DNA of 36,463 bases from Physocladia obscura (taxonomy: Eukaryota; Chytridiomycota; Chytridiomycetes; Chytridiales; Chytriomycetaceae): NCBI GenBank assembly GCA_027596945.1, contig JADGJH010000058.1, forward strand, positions 1 to 36,463, given 5' to 3'. The position numbers were made by a program, and so were the translations under genes. This document shows positions 23,770 to 34,157 of this stretch, piece after piece (within the stretch, counting starts at the first letter, position 1; each line of letters opens with the position of its first letter). Below the pieces are notes generated by a model, which was not told the DNA's origin, did not search any database, and saw nothing but the letters and a program-made list of their open reading frames with translations.

Positions 23770-23850
23770 TCAGAAATGTTCAGCAATGTTTTCCGCCAAA
23801 AAGATCAGATCGTCTCGTGTATGTACATCAACTGAGGGAACCTGGATCAT
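23770..23850 (-). other. Upstream ORF, 26 codons, in frame with the 1359-aa gene
   Basis: An ATG at 23850 opens a 26-residue frame (MIQVPSVDVHTRDDLIFLAE, then six more residues) that ends in TGA 24 bp before the main start at 23745. It is in the same frame as the main ORF. Whether it is translated is unknown; it could be a regulatory upstream ORF or part of an unspliced 5' exon. Confidence 0.35.
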
Positions 23851-24621
23851 GTTAGCATCAGTTGGTTATAGTTGTATGCACATGTGCAAACAGTTCCATA
23901 GCAAGAACGGCTTTATTTAGGCATAAAATTGACCCACACAAGAGGTTTCCAAGAAATTCATAAAGGTTGCAAGGTGTCATTATTGTTGAACAACCTTGAC
24001 AGGTTTATTGAACATAACCACAAAAAGAGAAACATTCGGACGAAAGATGTTATGGTATTTCCACGCAATTGATTGCAGGAACAGCATTCAAAAATGCCAA
24101 CCAGAAACACCCAAACCATTTTTAGGATTCTAATAACTAGAAGGAAAAGAAGAAAAAAAGTCAGTTTGAACTCGTACCATCAAGAATTGAAGCTGCAGGA
24201 AGTAAGGGTGTAAGAGGAGGTGGAGGAAATCAGAAAATGTCGCGAAACGTCCTTGATATCATCAGGTTCATGTTCGTTGTTGAACTTGAATGAGACAGCC
24301 AAAGGAAAAATATTTTCATCCTGTTTCTTTCATGCGGTATATAATGCTATGTAGATTCGAAGGAGATTGAGCGCTTACATAATATACGACGGCCAGGCTT
24401 GAATCGATCCAACCAACCTTAGACGACCAATTTTTGGTTGATTTTAAATATTAAAAAACATATAAAAAAAAAGAGAAAAAAAGCTCTTTTCCAAAAGCTC
24501 TTTTCCAATTAAAATCTCCGAGCACCGTAACAACTAATGAGGACAAACTTTTAATTTAAAACTCTGACCGTTTCAGAACGAAAGATAAAAAAAAGAACGA
24601 AAAAAAATCCACTTCTCCTAT
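23851..24621. other. Long non-coding gap between two minus-strand genes
   Basis: About 770 bp upstream of the 1359-aa gene and downstream of the sulfite reductase stop. CG dinucleotides occur at normal frequency, unlike the repeats at 1-2134. No ORF, tRNA or snRNA signature that I know is visible on either strand. It probably holds the 5' leader and promoter of the 1359-aa gene and the 3' end of the sulfite reductase gene. Confidence 0.4.
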
Positions 24622-27600
24622 TCAATAAACTTCCAATACATATCGCTCTTGCTCTTTCAACGCTTCCAGCTTCTCAGAAGCCTCATTCTCACTCATAGAA
24701 TTACTAAACGCAGACACCAGCGCATCCCTCACATCTGGGACAGGCCAAGTAGGTCCACACAAGTAAAACGCTCCTCCATCTTTCAACATCATGTCTCCAA
24801 GCATTTCAGAATCATCTTGGATTTTATGCTGGATGTACACCTTTTCTTTTTGGTCACGTGAAAACGCAAGACGAAGATGCGTCAACAACCCGTCAGCATG
24901 ATACGCTTCGAGTTCTTCTCCATACAAGTACTCTTCGGCACGATGGCGCGCTCCAAAGTACAGAGCCATTGGGCCGACTTCGTGGCCAAGCGATTTCTGA
25001 TATGCACGCTCTTCGACAAATGCTCGGAATGGCGCCATGCCTGTGCCAAGACCGGCCATGATAACAGGTGCTGTGTGAGATGGAGGCAACTTCATAACCG
25101 ACGGCTTCACTGACACCGTGACAGTCTTTCCGGGTCTCAAGTTAACAAGGTATCTCGTGCACTGACCAACCCTGTCCTTGCCAGATTTGGTTTTCCAGTC
25201 CACAACAACGACGAGAAGATGTACGGATGTTGGGTGAACGTTCATACTTGAAGAAATGGAGTAGTGTCTTGGTTTGATGTTGGGGATGAGCGATAGGAGT
25301 TTTTCGATCGACGGGTGTGAGGATGGGAACATTTGGAGTACATCAGCAAAAGTAACTGTTTCTTCTTCTTGCAATTTGGCGAGTTCGTCAGCTCCTTCGC
25401 CGCTTGCCAAGAAACCAAGACGCTCACGTTCAGCCAACACTGTTGTATGCTCAATGAGGGACTGGAAGAACTTCTTTCCGGGTTTGCCAAAAATATCCAC
25501 AACTTCGGTAAAAAGCTGCGTGACTGTCCGGAATTCAGTCTCAGTCGTTCCAGTAGCTTCATTTCTTCTGTCAAAGCGAATAATCTGAGATCCATCAGCA
25601 CCATACCAATCCAAAAACTCCTGCACATGATCTGGGTTGTTTTGTCCATACACTCCCAGAGCTTCCCCTATCTCATACTTCAATCCAGAACTTCCGATAT
25701 CAAACTCAATATGGAAGACATTGCGTTCGTAAGAGTCAGGCGTCAATCGTCTGTTTTCAGTAACAGTAACTTTAAATGTTTTTTCTGCCGCATCAGGTCT
25801 CAACGCACTTTTCAGCCCATACGCCTCCTTGAACATGATGGGCAACGCGGGGGCATACTTTGGAACAATTTTGCCAACAACTTCTCCTGCATCTTCATTA
25901 TCAAGTCCTGTCAGCTTCTTGAATCCGAATGTCGGCTCAAAAAACGTGGGTAACTGTTGATCTGCCGAAGCAAAAGCCCATTCTCCAGGCGCGTCAAATA
26001 CAGTAATACCATTAACGGCCGATTTCAATGCGCCAATCTTTGTCCGAAATACAGTACCGTCAGTTTCAGAAGCTTCCAAACCAGCCTCAACCTCTGCAAG
26101 AGCTCGCGCTGCATCGACACCATCCCAAAGCTTCGCAAGTGCTCCAACAAGCGCAAGGTTGCGGTAATCCTTTCGGTTTCCACGAAACAGCGTGTAATTG
26201 AATGCAATCTTGTCAGCATCGACGACAGCGATACGGATATGGCGATTGTAGAGTTCGCGTTTCGTGGCTTCAGGAATATCTGCAGAAACGTCGGCAATAG
26301 TCGGGTTTGCACCTGCGCGATTTATGAGCAGAGTTCCGTTTTTACGAATGGATGCCGCGACATTGAACGACGAAAGAAAAGAGATATTGTGGACTGCTGC
26401 ATAGTTTGCTGATGTAACAAGAGCAGCGCTTTGAGCTGTTTCAGCACCTTGCGTTTTCGAGAACCGCAAATGAGTTGCGCTGATGGGTTCAACGGCGATT
26501 GACGAAGATGTTTGGAAAAGTTGAACATTTGAGGCGCCTTGAGCCTCCAAAAGCTGAACAGCAAAATTCGCAACCTTTTCTGTCTCATCGGATTGCTGGT
26601 CCCAAATAACAGCTTCAAAGACATTAGAGTCAGCAGAAGCTACGGTGGAGGTACCAACAATTTCAAAGTCGAATCTATAATCGGTGACATCAAGGTTCTC
26701 TAAAAATAATTGAACTGCTACCGAGTTGAAATTTTCGACACCTTCAGCAAATCCACCTTTCAAAATTGTTGGAATCGGTAGCGACCACACAGAATCATCT
26801 TGAAAAAATTGGTTTCAATTATATTGAAAAAATAAACAAACATTAAAAAATGCATAGTGAATCACTCACAAAAAGCAGAAGTCACATCCAAAAATAAGGC
26901 ACCATGAGAACCAGAACCTTGCTCTTTTGAATCATCAATCAAAACAATCTTCTTTACAGTTCTCGGAAGCGCTCCAAGAAAGTGCCTTGCAGACCATGGT
27001 CGCAAGAGTCTAATCTTCAAAAGCCCAACATTAATAATATTGCTACCAAACAATCGGCCCACAGCTTCTTCAGCAATTGCAGCTGACGAACCCAAAGCAA
27101 CAACGACTGTTTCCGCGGTATTTGAACCAATATATTCAAAGAGTTTGTAATTATGACCCAATTGCTCCGCCAAATTATTCATGACGTTTTCAACGAGATC
27201 CGGAACGGGGATTGATTTCAAAGCTGAAGCTTGCTCACCAGCATCTTTCACAATCTTTGCAAGAGATGCAGTATCTATAATTGGAACAATCGATTGCTCA
27301 GTCGCAATGCGTGTTCCATCATAAAAGTGCAAAAACGGAGTCTTTCCCGCTGAAGCAGAAACATGAGCGACAAGAGCCAAGTCATGCGCCTCTTTGACAG
27401 AACCTGACCCAATTGAAGCGAACCCAGTGAAAGAAGTCGCTGTAACATCAGCGATGGAAGGATACACAGTAAACAAAGGATCTTTCTTAATTCCTTGCGC
27501 GGCCACATGAAAAACGACTGGGAGATGTTCTTGCGCAATTCTGTGCATTGATGGAAGCATATGTCGTAAAGCTCCTGAGTTTGCAAGAACAACGACTGCT

Positions 27601-29271
27601 GATCCGTCATGAGCTGCACCGTGGACGACTGCTGCTGCTCCCACACGGGTTTCCACTTGGGTAACCTTATGAGATTTTCCTTTAGCGTTCTTAATTCCAT
27701 TGGCTGCCCATTTCGCTGGAGATTCGCCGATTGTGGATTCGGGAATAACCTGGTACACAAAGGACATGTCAGAAAGTGCGAATGCAACATGAGCAGCAGC
27801 GTCTTCGCCGCTAATAAACTTTGGTAATCCGGCGGCAGCGATTGGTGCTTTTTTTGAAACAATTGCAGCAGGGATTGCGATTGCTTTTGGAATTGTGTTG
27901 GGAATGTCTTTGAACAAAGTAATCTCGTCCTTCACGAAAGATTTTTGGACTACAATCTTTTCATCACGCTGGAAGTTCAACTGATAAGGTTTAGAGTCAG
28001 TGGCGGCAACAAAGGCTGTTGGAACAACAACTGCTTTGAATCCTTTCTGATAAAACACAGAAAGCTCATCATCAAACTCCACGTCAACATGGTCACTTCC
28101 GTATTTGAGGCGAATGACGTGCTGGCCCAGTTCCAGAGCTCGTAAAGCCGCAAAAATGACTGAATTACTTGCTCGCTCGGCATCAGCTGGAACAACCATC
28201 AAATCTCCTGCAACCAAATCCAAAATATCTTTGGAAACCAAATTATCTGAAATAACAAGTTCGGCTTGCGAAAGCGAACGAAAAGCTTCAACAGTCAGAT
28301 GGTCAACGCGGCCAGAAAATCCAGTGCGAATAACGCGAAGCGTCCCCGCCTTAAGCCTCGGCAAATCGGATGCTTGCGAGAGGTAGTTTTTGACGAGGGC
28401 GGAAATATCCGAGTCGGTTAAGTCTGCTAGTGTTTCGACCGACCATGTTTCGGAAACTTTGTTGATGAAATTCATACGACGGTTATTTGACGTAGCAGAT
28501 TGATCTGCCAGCTTCAAGTGTTGACGCAGTTTGGCCAAATTTTCAAGTGCGGAACCGGCATGCGTCGGAATCGAGTTGACAATTTGTTTACGTAACTTGG
28601 CCGCTAATCTTGGGCCGTTTCCATTTGTTTAAATTGGGAATTGGTTATACTTTTTCAAAAAAAAAAAAATGTCAAAAAAAAAAAAAAAATACCAACATTA
28701 TCGCAGGGGTGAGTGGCAGAAAACAAAGGCAAACCTGATCTTTGTAGGTGGACATAAAGAAAAAGTCTGATAGTTCGGATGCAGTGGCAACGTTAACGGG
28801 AACGGCATTCGCGCGGCAGAGAAGCGCAATTTGGCGGGCACGGTCACGGTCGGCACCTGTTAAGCAAACAAACACCAAAGATGCACCACGCAAATCGGCG
28901 GCATCAAATGCGCGGGTCTCGTGCACCAGAAATTTGCCGGTGGTGAGCAGTTGACGCAGTGCAGACGAAACTGCTGTGCCGTGTTCGGTGAGAATCGTCA
29001 CATGCGCGCCAGCCTCCGCCGCAAAGGCTGCGCGTGATGCAGCCGCCTGATCTCCCCCAACAACTACAACCTTTTTGCCTTGTTTGGAGATTAGAGATGA
29101 TTGTCACTTTTGGCGGTGTAGATAAAGAAAATATAAAAACCAAGCAAAAAATTGCTGTTCACCTGAAATAGCCCATGAAACAATCAGTGATGAAGCTGGT
29201 CCTACTGATTCTTTGCTGTTGCTGTCTTGTTGGTGTGATAACACAAATGACTCGGCACTTGCTGGCGCCAT
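24622..29271 (-). CDS. MET10: Siroheme-synthase-like module fused to sulfite reductase flavoprotein (Met10)
   Basis: Four exons join in phase: 29271-29163, 29078-28735, 28649-26870 and 26798-24622, totalling 1470 codons; codon 158 (28629-28631) is an in-frame TAA. Residues about 28-240 resemble Met8/CysG: SWAISGKKVVVVGG, a Rossmann fold, SDFFFMSTYKD, TNGNGPRLAAKLRKQI and a fungal siroheme-synthase segment (RMNFINKVSETWSVETLADL). Residues about 253-360 resemble half of a uroporphyrinogen-III methyltransferase (HLTVEAFRSLSQAELVISDN, HVIRLK, VVVP). The rest is Met10: pyruvate-ferredoxin-oxidoreductase-like domains from about 425 (GEDAAAHVAFALSDMSFVYQ; PFLHFYDG), the FAD domain (RLTPDSYERNVFHIEFDIG), RHYSISSSMNVHP, the NADPH site VIMAGLGTGMAPFRAF, FYLCGPTWPVPD and the C-terminal ERYVLEVY. 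Met10 passes electrons from NADPH to the siroheme-containing beta subunit that reduces sulfite to sulfide. Yeast Met10 (1035 aa) has no such N-terminal extension. Confidence 0.85.
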
Positions 29272-29410
29272 GTTTCTTGGTTTTTGGTTTTTTTTGGAAA
29301 GCAACGTTTCAAAGATTGTGATGATTGCGCAACCCAAATCCAAAATTGCGCAATCACCGTCACGTGACAAACGGCGTGACAAATTTTTTTCAAAATCATG
29401 ACTTCAATGC

Positions 29411-29754
29411 CGAAAATGCTCTTGAACACTGGCAAAAAAGAAAGGAAAATATAGAAATTTGAACTCAACTTATTAATAAATCAATGCTGACTTCACAAAT
29501 TATGAAAAATCCTTGCATTCAATACTCCAAGAGAGTGTGTGTTCCTTCAGGCATTTGAACATAATGGTAAGTGGTGCAGGCCTCTTACTATTTACTAGTG
29601 AACATATCAGCCTTTTCACTGGTTGTCTGTTGATTCTGTTTTACATCCCTGCTGTAGAGTGCCATATTAGTAATGACAAGTAGTATTTGTTTAATCTTTT
29701 TGCAATCAACTTGCAATAAAATATAAAATTAAATTATTTTTTTATTTTTGTTTC
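29411..29754. other. CpG-free non-coding block, possible repeat remnant
   Basis: Within the 614-bp gap 29272-29885, about 340 bp contain no CG dinucleotide, while both flanks do. The composition resembles the decayed repeat at 1-2134. No ORF of note and no nameable family. The flanks 29272-29410 and 29755-29885 show only T-rich sequence, probably leader and 3' regions. Confidence 0.4.
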
Positions 29755-29885
29755 GTCAATTTCCTGTACCAGTTACTCATTTTTGTCAACACACCCTTTT
29801 TTTTTTTTCCCCTCATTCATTGGCTTTGTTTATCTGGTAACTTTGCTTCGCCTGTTACTCGCTCAGCTCGTTCACAGAGCTCTAA

Positions 29886-30897
29886 TCACTCATTCTCTAG
29901 CCGTTGAATTTCGGCGGCAATGGCCTTGTCGAAACGAGAAAAGAGTGTCGCGGCATGGTCCTTGGCGTCGGTAATCATTTCGGCGAGCAGCGATGGGTCG
30001 ATGGAGCCGTTGCCGCGCTTCCTGACAGCGCAGGGGCGGCCGTCGCGCGTGACTGCGACGGCAAGATGCACGTCGGCGCAGGCCTCCTCGAGCGGCGTGG
30101 GGTCGACGAGACAGAGGCCGCCAACGGTGAAGAGCGACACGAGGACGGGCAGACGGTCGGCGCCGCGGATGGGCTCGGTCTCGTCGTCGGCCACGGTCAG
30201 CTCGCCGGTCGCCGCGTCAACGTCGGCGCGGGGGATGCGCGCGTGCACGAGGGCGGCGCGCGCGGCGGCGTAGATGCGGTCGAGCAGGTTGCCGTTGGGC
30301 CGCAGCACGAGCACGTCGACGTGCACGTGCCAGGCCAGCGCCGAGTGCGCCACGGCCAGCGCGCCCAGGTCGAGGCCGTCGGCGAGCAGCGTGGCCACAA
30401 AGTCGGCGTGGTCGAGGCTGGTCTGCTCGAGCTGGCGTGGGTCGGCGCGCGGCAGCAGGGCGGGCGCGCAGTCGACGGTGCAGGCCACGCGGCCGCGTCG
30501 TCGCCGCCGGCGTTGTCCTCGTCGTGCGGCGGCGTCGTCGTCGGCGTTGTTGTCGGCGGCGTCGTCCGCGTCGCTGCCGTCTTCGGCGTCGTCGCCGTCC
30601 GCCTCGCCCAGCGCCACCTTGACGCCGACCAGCACGGCCGACTGCGCTGATTGGCTCGATCCCGCCAGCGCCCCCAGCAGACTCGACCCGCTCGCCTGCG
30701 CCACCGGCCCCAGCGTCAGCGCAAATTCTCCCTGGTCGCGCGTCTGCTTCCGCGTGCGTCCGTCCGCCCGAATCCCCAACCCACCACTCGCCACCCCGGC
30801 CTCGATGTACTGTCTTTCAAGTTTTCGGTCAGCACAAGCCCCTCCACGAGCAAAAAAAAAAAGTGTATTCACCTCACCGTTCACTACGCGACAACAT
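29886..30897 (-). CDS. RRP42: Exosome complex subunit RRP42 (EXOSC7), RNase PH-like
   Basis: Two exons (30897-30878 and 30813-29886) join in phase across a 64-bp intron, giving 315 residues. The splice restores the family start: MLSRSERQYIEAGV followed by GIRADGRTR. Other RRP42 features are GEFALTLGPVAQASGSSLLG, VKVALGE, VACTVDCAPALLP, AWHVHVDVLVLRPNGNLLDR, AAARAALVHARIP and the C-terminal DPTPLEEACADVHLAV. RRP42 is one of six RNase PH-like ring subunits of the RNA exosome, which processes and degrades RNA in nucleus and cytoplasm; in fungi the ring is catalytically inactive. An acidic then arginine-rich insert (about 40 residues: many Asp/Ala, then a run of Arg) follows VKVALGE and makes the protein longer than usual. 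The gene is strikingly GC-rich compared with its neighbours. Confidence 0.88.
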
Positions 30898-30956
30898 GTC
30901 TCTTTGGTTTTCAACAAAAAATTTAAAAAATTTAAAAAATTAAAAAAAATGAAAAA

Positions 30957-33933
30957 TCATTTCTCTTCCTCTTTGTGCCTTTGCCCTGGAAACGCCATAA
31001 AATTATGCGCGTCGTCCGGCGAATTTGTGCAACTCCAATCCCAATCTTGGCCCCATTTTATCCTTTCGCAATGATGTTTGTGCATCAAATGTCCTGTGCA
31101 ATAAAATCCCAGTTAGTCAATCAAATAAACAAAAAAAAAAACTCTCACCATAACTCAGTGGACTGAAATCTAAAAACACGAAAAACACTATTGCCAGAAA
31201 CAGCCCAGCGGCAATAATTTTAATCCGTTTTGCAAGTTTGTAAGTCACAATTTCAAACATTAGGCCAATCGACAAGACTGCAAAATACAAGGCTGGAAAG
31301 TAGTGATGCAAAAACAGCTGCCGTTTCATCAAAAAGAATGGCACGTAATGAAATAACCATCCTGAAATGACCAGTTCTGATGCATTTCTGATTCTGATGA
31401 AAGGTACTGCAATAAAAAAGAAGAAAAAAAAATTATTATATAAATGATTGTCAATAATCTCAGTATAAACACAAATCTTACTTTCATGTGACACTGACAC
31501 CTTCCTTTTGACAATCAACAGCGCAGCAAAAAAAACAGCCGCGCTAAAAAAAATTGCAAGAGTCGAGCCAACCCAAACAATCGGATTTCCAATCATGTAA
31601 ATCTGCCGTCCATCAGAGTTCTGTTTGCGATTCGTCCAGTATTTGATTCCACGCACAAGAAACGGCCACGAACTCGGTCTTGATTCGTACGGATGCGAAT
31701 TTGTCAAGCCCGAATTGATTTCCCACATGCGTGAATTCAGTTCAACGAATTTTGACCAAAAGCCGGGACTTTTTTTAGTTTTTATTTATTTTTTTTGATC
31801 ATGTTTGTTGACTCCAACGATGTAGGAAAAAGAGTGTGTATCTTACATTTTGTAATTGACTTTTTTTGCGTTTGTTGGTACTGTTTAGGAAAGTACGGAC
31901 ACATACACACACAAAAAAAAACCAAAAACATAAGCCATCAACATTAAGGGGATAGGAATTAAAAAATAAAAATAAAAAATAAACTCACAAAATTGATTTG
32001 AATTCGCTTCAATCCTCCAAATCGCTTCAGGCCTGTTGCCATTCTTCGCACAAGTAACCTCCTGCTGTGAAAACCCTGTACGTGTTGTTCCAGTTTGAGT
32101 AACGCGTCAGTCTTTAAAAAAAAAAAAAAATTCACCCCATTCCGGCAACCGTTTCTTTTGCGAAAACAACGCGCACATTCTAACAACATGCACAAATTTG
32201 ACGCTCGAATGCAACGCTTGCACAACATCCCCGTCTTTGCCGCCGACAACTTCAACGCGCCAGTTATCGTCAGTGTCGCGCGACTTTTCGGTGCCGAACG
32301 CTGACACTTCGAAATGGTATTCGTTGTCGGTTACTGGAGCCGAGAATTTATGGCTGCGCACGCGTTTTCCGGTCGGGACGTGCATGAGACGGATCACATC
32401 GCCGTGACGGAGCGGTTCGAATGATACGATCGTCGTATTGAAGTTTGGAGTCCACGTCATTTTTTTTTCGAACCGGAATTTACTGTTTAGATCTTTTTAT
32501 TATTATTATTATTTGAATTCAGAAAAAAAGAGGAGTAGGGAGAATCATATACAACAAAAAATAAAAACAGCAAAAAAAAAAAATTATTTTTTTCTCTTCT
32601 CAAATACCATCGAATTGATACAACGTGACTTGCTGTTGTTTACTGCCCGTCGGATAATCGTGCAAATGACTGTGCAAATAACCGCCAGAAGTAGCTTGAT
32701 GCCTCAAACTAACAACACTCCCAAACCCAACATCCACAAACACATCTTTCGCGCCCGAATCCACTCCCTTCAATCCCGCCTGAAACTCGGGACTCATCAA
32801 GCTCGTGCCGGTCCCGGACAACGGGAGTGCCCAAAAATGTACGCGGAACCAAAACATGTAGATGAACAAGGGCGTCACAATCAAACAGACTGCGCGCGCA
32901 CCGAAATGGCGCGCAAAGATTTTCGGCGTGACGCGGGTCGTGTCGCCGAGGAGGAACCAGAGCTGGACAATAGTTTGGGTGCCGATTGTTGCGACAGCGA
33001 AGAGGCCAACCCATTTGACACTGCATGTGAGCCCGAGCGCGACGCCAGTGCCGAAAAGCGATTGATACCACGCGCGCGAGAATGGACGGTCTTGGAAGGA
33101 TTGAAATCGCGTCCAAAAAAAAATCGTGGAGCCAAGAAAAAAAAGGAGGCTGGAATCGAGAAGAATAAGGCGGGAGTGGCTTTGTATGATTGAGAAAATA
33201 AAAAAATACGCAGGCGTCGCCGTTAAATTCAAATTGTTTGATTGAAAAAATAAACACTAACGCGATTATTCCGTTCTCAAATAACCAACAAGCGGCACTA
33301 ACAGTGGACGAAATATTCCCCATTCCAAAATTACGACAGGTGCAATACGAAATCGGAATCATTGCGACGCCCAACAACGCTGGAATAAATCTCATGAAAA
33401 CGTACGGCACATGCATCCCGGTATATTCGGCTCCAATTTTCGCAAAAGTAAAAGTGGTATTATAAGATCCCATTCCGCCAATAATCCCTGCAGCAGCGAA
33501 AATTAATTTCCCGAGCGGTGGATGAACGTCCATAAAGAATCTTCCGTTAATGTACTTTTATACCGGCGAAGGGGTGAGAAACATAAAAGAAAAGAAAAGA
33601 AAAGTATACTTTTGTGGCATGGTGGCCGAAATGCACTTCGTCAAACACCACCTCTGCCGGCTTCGATAAATTATAGAACCGAACAACGAGACCAATGAAA
33701 GTGAGGATAGCGATAATATTCCAATTGTATGATTTCGAAATTGGCGTCATTGCAAGCTGGAAAAACAATTGGTTGAATTGACAGAAAGACGTTTGGATTT
33801 GCACCTTATGATCATCTGCACCCGCAGATCGCGAGCTGCGGGTGCGGAACAAAGGCAGTGATGGCAATAAATATCGCTTGTCTTCCACATCGTCAGCTGT
33901 GTTTGTTGCCTTCCGTCGCCGTTGTTCCACCAT
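30957..33933 (-). CDS. Dolichyl-phosphate-mannose protein O-mannosyltransferase (PMT family)
   Basis: Ten exons join in phase: 33933-33805, 33756-33610, 33554-33262, 33179-32608, 32492-32136, 32075-31989, 31880-31847 (34 nt), 31768-31482, 31406-31149 and 31093-30957, giving 766 residues. Signatures in order: KPAEVVFDEVHFG, GRFFMDVHPPLGK, ENGIIAHSRLILLDS, GVALGLTCSVKWVGLF, then MIR repeats (GGYLHSHLHDYP with QQQVTLYQF; FEPLRHGDVIRLMHVPTGK; PVTDNEYHFEVSAFG), LPEWGFSQQEVTC, GRQIYMIGNPIVW, FLMKRQLFLHHYFPAL and the C-terminal WGQDWDWSC. This multi-span ER membrane enzyme transfers mannose from dolichyl phosphate to Ser/Thr of secretory proteins. The first MIR motif looks closest to the PMT2/POMT2 group, but assignment is tentative. 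The start faces the 277-aa orphan across 224 bp; the stop lies 59 bp before the RRP42 start. Confidence 0.92.
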
Positions 33934-34157
33934 AAATCTTCCTTATTGCCAAATCTTGGAAAGAATAGAATGATTTTTCGAAATCTCTCATTTGGTTATT
34001 GGTCATATTTTTTTGCAATATAAAAGAACTTACCATAACATCCAAAACAAATTGTTGTATTTTTTTACCTCAGATTTATTGCGATCCATGAGTGAAAAGA
34101 TAATTTGCATAAATTGGATAAATTGCGGAAAATTCAATCGCAGATCAGGTTGTAATA
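33934..34157. promoter_or_regulatory. Divergent promoter region, PMT / 277-aa orphan
   Basis: 224 bp separate the two starts. A TATAAAAG sequence on the plus strand near 34018 could be a core element for the plus-strand gene, although it lies about 140 bp upstream of the ATG. Confidence 0.35.

Noticed and set aside
29904..31074. Long plus-strand frames opposite RRP42, including Arg- and Ser-rich ones
   Set aside because: GC-rich coding sequence lacks stops on the other strand; the translations are low complexity, while the minus strand gives clear RRP42 motifs.
32438..33193. 251-codon plus-strand frame opposite the O-mannosyltransferase
   Set aside because: It covers PMT exons and introns alike and has no protein-like features.
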